From: Pseudomonadales bacterium
Lineage (GTDB): Bacteria; Pseudomonadota; Gammaproteobacteria; Pseudomonadales; Azotimanducaceae
NCBI GenBank assembly: GCA_016779565.1
Contig: JADHNJ010000019.1
Span: 1 to 44,445 of the forward strand
Direction of reading: 5' to 3'
DNA length: 44,445 bases
The translations under genes were made by a program, and so were the position numbers. Positions 42,694 through 44,445 of the stretch are shown here, piece after piece. The number at the start of each line of letters is the position of its first letter. Position 1 is the stretch's first letter. The notes under the pieces are model-generated. The model was given only the letters and a program-made list of their open reading frames with translations. It was not told the DNA's origin and did not search any database.

Positions 42694-44058
42694 TCAGGCG
42701 CTTTCATTTTTCGGTATCGTATTTGATTTACCAGCCGGCTGATGGCGAATAAAGGCGTACACCGGCATGGCTGCTACCAGCAGAATAAAACCATAGTAAA
42801 CCGTCTCTTGGCCTGCACCAACGATCACCAGCAGAGCGTAACTAAATGCAAGGGCTGCGGTGACCAATTTGCGGCCTGCTTTGGGCTGGCCTCGAAACAA
42901 GATGAGCGCAGTGATCGCCGCAAAAGCAAGTGGTATTAGCGTGGTTAGGGTCGACAGCAGAATCATCATATTAAACGCTTCAACCAAGCCTTTGTAATAA
43001 TTGGTCAAGACTAAAATGCTTGCGAATATCCCTGACACAACCATTGCTCGTGCTGGTGTGCCGCCTGAGTTCAATCGGTCTAAATTTCCAGGAAAGAGCC
43101 CGTCAAGGGCTATGGCGCGAACCAATTGTCCTGATAGCAAAATTTGCGCGTTTAAGGCACCAGCGGTTGCCATGATTGCACCGGCGGCGATAATGCCGGC
43201 GCCGGCTTTACCTAAACTGGCAACCGATGCATCAGCAAAAGGCGCAGATGATGCGGCTAAGGTTTCAGCAGGCAGCAACAAAATAACGCCCAGATAAGCG
43301 ATCACATAAACGGTCAAGACGGTCAGAGTGCCCGCGATTAAAATCCTTGGAATCAATCTTTCGGGGTCTCTCATGTTGTCAGCTGGCACTGTGCCACCCT
43401 CGATGCCAACGAAGGCCCACATCACCAAAGTGACGCTGGTAGCAATTACGGCTAGATAATGGCCATCCGAGGGGTTGACGGGGGGTAATTGATCAAAATC
43501 GCCGCCGGCCAAACCTAGTAAGCCGACCAGCAGCAAAGGCAAAATTTTAAGAAGCGTAGTCAACAGTTGTACCCCTCCAGAGGCAGCGACTGACCGGCTG
43601 TTGATTGCGATTAAGCTCCAAATCAGAGCAAGGGTCATCGCTGCGGAGGCAGCGGCGCTGTCGTTCAGGATGGGAAAGAAAAAGCTCAAGTAGCCGACGC
43701 AAGCGACTGCGATTGCCGCAGTTGCCGCCCAAAGCGCGATCCAATATCCCCAACCAATCCAGAAACCGATAAAATCGCCCATGCCGGCTCGAGCGTAGGC
43801 ATAGGGCCCTCCGATAACAGGTAGGGTTTTTGAAAGATCGGCAAGCATCAAAGATAAAACCAACGCACCCGCGCCGGCAATAAGCCAACCTGCTAACCCG
43901 AGTAAACCGTAGGGGGCAAGAAGGGCGGGTAACATAAAGATACCTGAGCCGATGGTGCCACCCACCACAAGCGACCAACCTCGCCAAAAGCCAAGAGCTT
44001 TTGGCGGTACGGCCCTCGCTGAACGAGGTTTTGAGGCAGCAGCTTTGCTGGCTTTAAT
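42694..44058 (-). CDS. APC-family amino-acid permease/antiporter (AdiC-like) with apparent ATT start
   Basis: The 454-residue integral membrane protein has about twelve helices. Helix one, ALGFWRGWSLVVGGTIGSGIFMLPALL, carries the G-x-I-G-S-G-I-F substrate motif, and PVIGGPYAYARAGMG and VGIEGGTVPADNMRDP follow, as in AdiC/CadB-like exchangers. The first canonical start is GTG 43968, but that cuts into helix one; family members have about 10 more residues, and the conserved ALGFWRG block lies in frame upstream. The open frame reaches a TGA near 44086 with no ATG, GTG or TTG before 43968. ATT at 44058 sits 6 bases after a strong AAGGAG, so ATT is my chosen start. A 1-base indel or +1 frameshift from ATG 44077 is the alternative. 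Confidence 0.82.
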   Translation of the reverse strand: MKASKAAASKPRSARAVPPKALGFWRGWSLVVGGTIGSGIFMLPALLAPYGLLGLAGWLIAGAGALVLSLMLADLSKTLPVIGGPYAYARAGMGDFIGFWIGWGYWIALWAATAAIAVACVGYLSFFFPILNDSAAASAAMTLALIWSLIAINSRSVAASGGVQLLTTLLKILPLLLVGLLGLAGGDFDQLPPVNPSDGHYLAVIATSVTLVMWAFVGIEGGTVPADNMRDPERLIPRILIAGTLTVLTVYVIAYLGVILLLPAETLAASSAPFADASVASLGKAGAGIIAAGAIMATAGALNAQILLSGQLVRAIALDGLFPGNLDRLNSGGTPARAMVVSGIFASILVLTNYYKGLVEAFNMMILLSTLTTLIPLAFAAITALILFRGQPKAGRKLVTAALAFSYALLVIVGAGQETVYYGFILLVAAMPVYAFIRHQPAGKSNTIPKNESA

Positions 44059-44077
44059 AGGTAACTCCTTGGTCCAT
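44054..44077 (-). other. Seven-codon upstream frame before the APC permease
   Basis: ATG at 44077 opens a frame encoding MDQGVTY that ends in TAA at 44056-44054. Its stop overlaps the ATT proposed as the permease start, and the permease's AAGGAG lies inside it. Reading past the stop with a +1 shift would join it to the permease frame. It may be a leader peptide, a recoding site or the true N-terminus if one base is extra in the assembly. Confidence 0.35.
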
Positions 44078-44284
44078 CGTAGGTCTCACTCTATCCTAGA
44101 ACCCATCGAAGGGCATCTCTTTTGCGTGTCGGACTGTGAGGGTTTTTTGTCTACTTCTCCACAAGGCCAGCGCTTAGCGCTTGATCTAAAAATAGCCGTC
44201 TAATCGCTACCGGCGAGGACACGGGGTGTGCCGCGATAGTGCATTGGGTATGATTGAACGCATCATTTATAAGAGGTTCGATTG

Positions 44285-44445
44285 ATGATTAAACAGGTAG
44301 TATTTCTAAAAAAGAAGTCTAATCTTGACACCGCGGCGTTTCGAACCTACTACGAGCGTCACCACCGGTTAATCGGTGAGCGGGTGCTCGGGGGCTATGT
44401 CACGAAGTACGTCCGGCGCTATATCGACCAAGCTCAGCCGAGCGT
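44285..44445 (+). CDS. EthD-domain protein, 3'-truncated by window edge
   Basis: The first 53 codons are visible: MIKQVVFLKKKSNLDTAAFR, then YYERHHRLIGERVLGGYVTKYVRRYI. This is the opening of the EthD ferredoxin-like fold, with the KKK-S/G-N/L-x-x-x-x-F-x-x-Y-Y-x-x-H-H pattern. EthD proteins occur in ether, steroid and aromatic degradation clusters, usually as small accessory or dehydratase-like proteins. AAGAGG lies eight bases before the ATG. It is divergent from the APC permease. The rest of the gene lies beyond the window. Confidence 0.85.
   Translation, partial: MIKQVVFLKKKSNLDTAAFRTYYERHHRLIGERVLGGYVTKYVRRYIDQAQPS

Noticed and set aside
44041-44086. RF2-like programmed +1 frameshift as the main explanation
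   Set aside because: A strong ribosome site precedes the stop, but TAT to ATT re-pairing is poor and spacing differs from prfB; an ATT start or a base error is simpler.
43952-44203. A plus-strand frame opposite the permease N-terminus
   Set aside because: It is antisense to the conserved helix-one region and has no features of its own.

Overview
This is a 44.4 kb chromosomal stretch with tightly packed genes on both strands. The gene set suggests a heterotrophic, probably marine gammaproteobacterium. It has an outer-membrane TonB-dependent receptor, GalU, an RhlE-type DEAD-box helicase, a PabB-PabC fusion and a transaldolase. It also has many oxidative-catabolism enzymes of the kind common in OM60/NOR5-, SAR92- or Spongiibacter-like genomes. 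The placement is inferred from gene content only. I see no tRNA, rRNA, CRISPR array, insertion sequence, integrase or phage gene.

Layout. 1-2.9 kb: the end of galU, an exported dienelactone-hydrolase-like protein, a membrane protein and a small winged-helix regulator with tandem repeats at both ends. 3.3-9.8 kb: a zinc-free MDR oxidoreductase, a GPH-family sugar/cation symporter, a Rieske oxygenase alpha subunit, two SnoaL/NTF2-fold proteins and a GFA-family zinc protein. 9.8-15.8 kb: an unknown helical protein, a TonB receptor behind a structured leader, a hotdog thioesterase, a beta-decarboxylating dehydrogenase and a TauD-like dioxygenase. 15.9-24 kb: a PLP decarboxylase, three SDRs, a DUF952 protein, a methyltransferase and the RNA helicase. 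24.2-34.2 kb: PabBC, a fourth SDR, an SCPx-type thiolase with a PNPOx-like protein, a DUF1295-TspO-binding-protein operon, a VOC protein, a Baeyer-Villiger-type monooxygenase and a LysE exporter. 34.3-41.7 kb: a carbohydrate locus. 41.7-44.4 kb: a renalase-like flavoprotein, an APC permease and the start of an EthD protein.

How the genes fit together. Much of 3-34 kb looks like accessory catabolism of cyclic, steroid-like or terpenoid-like substrates. The Rieske oxygenase, BVMO, SDRs, SCPx-like thiolase, thioesterase, VOC, SnoaL and EthD proteins would supply ring hydroxylation, lactone formation, alcohol oxidation and chain shortening, with uptake by the TonB receptor. No substrate can be assigned from sequence alone. 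The carbohydrate locus is the best-supported regulatory unit. A LacI-family gene, a clan GH-A-like lipoprotein and a transaldolase run rightward, and a 1173-residue cytoplasmic protein resembling six-hairpin glycosidases/phosphorylases runs leftward. Between them lies a perfect LacI-family operator that overlaps back-to-back -10 boxes.

The points most worth checking are the LacI divergon with its unassigned giant enzyme, the APC permease that appears to start at ATT behind a strong ribosome binding site and a seven-codon upstream frame, the leader and terminator-like hairpin before the TonB receptor, and four short tandem-repeat tracts in intergenic or gene-end positions.
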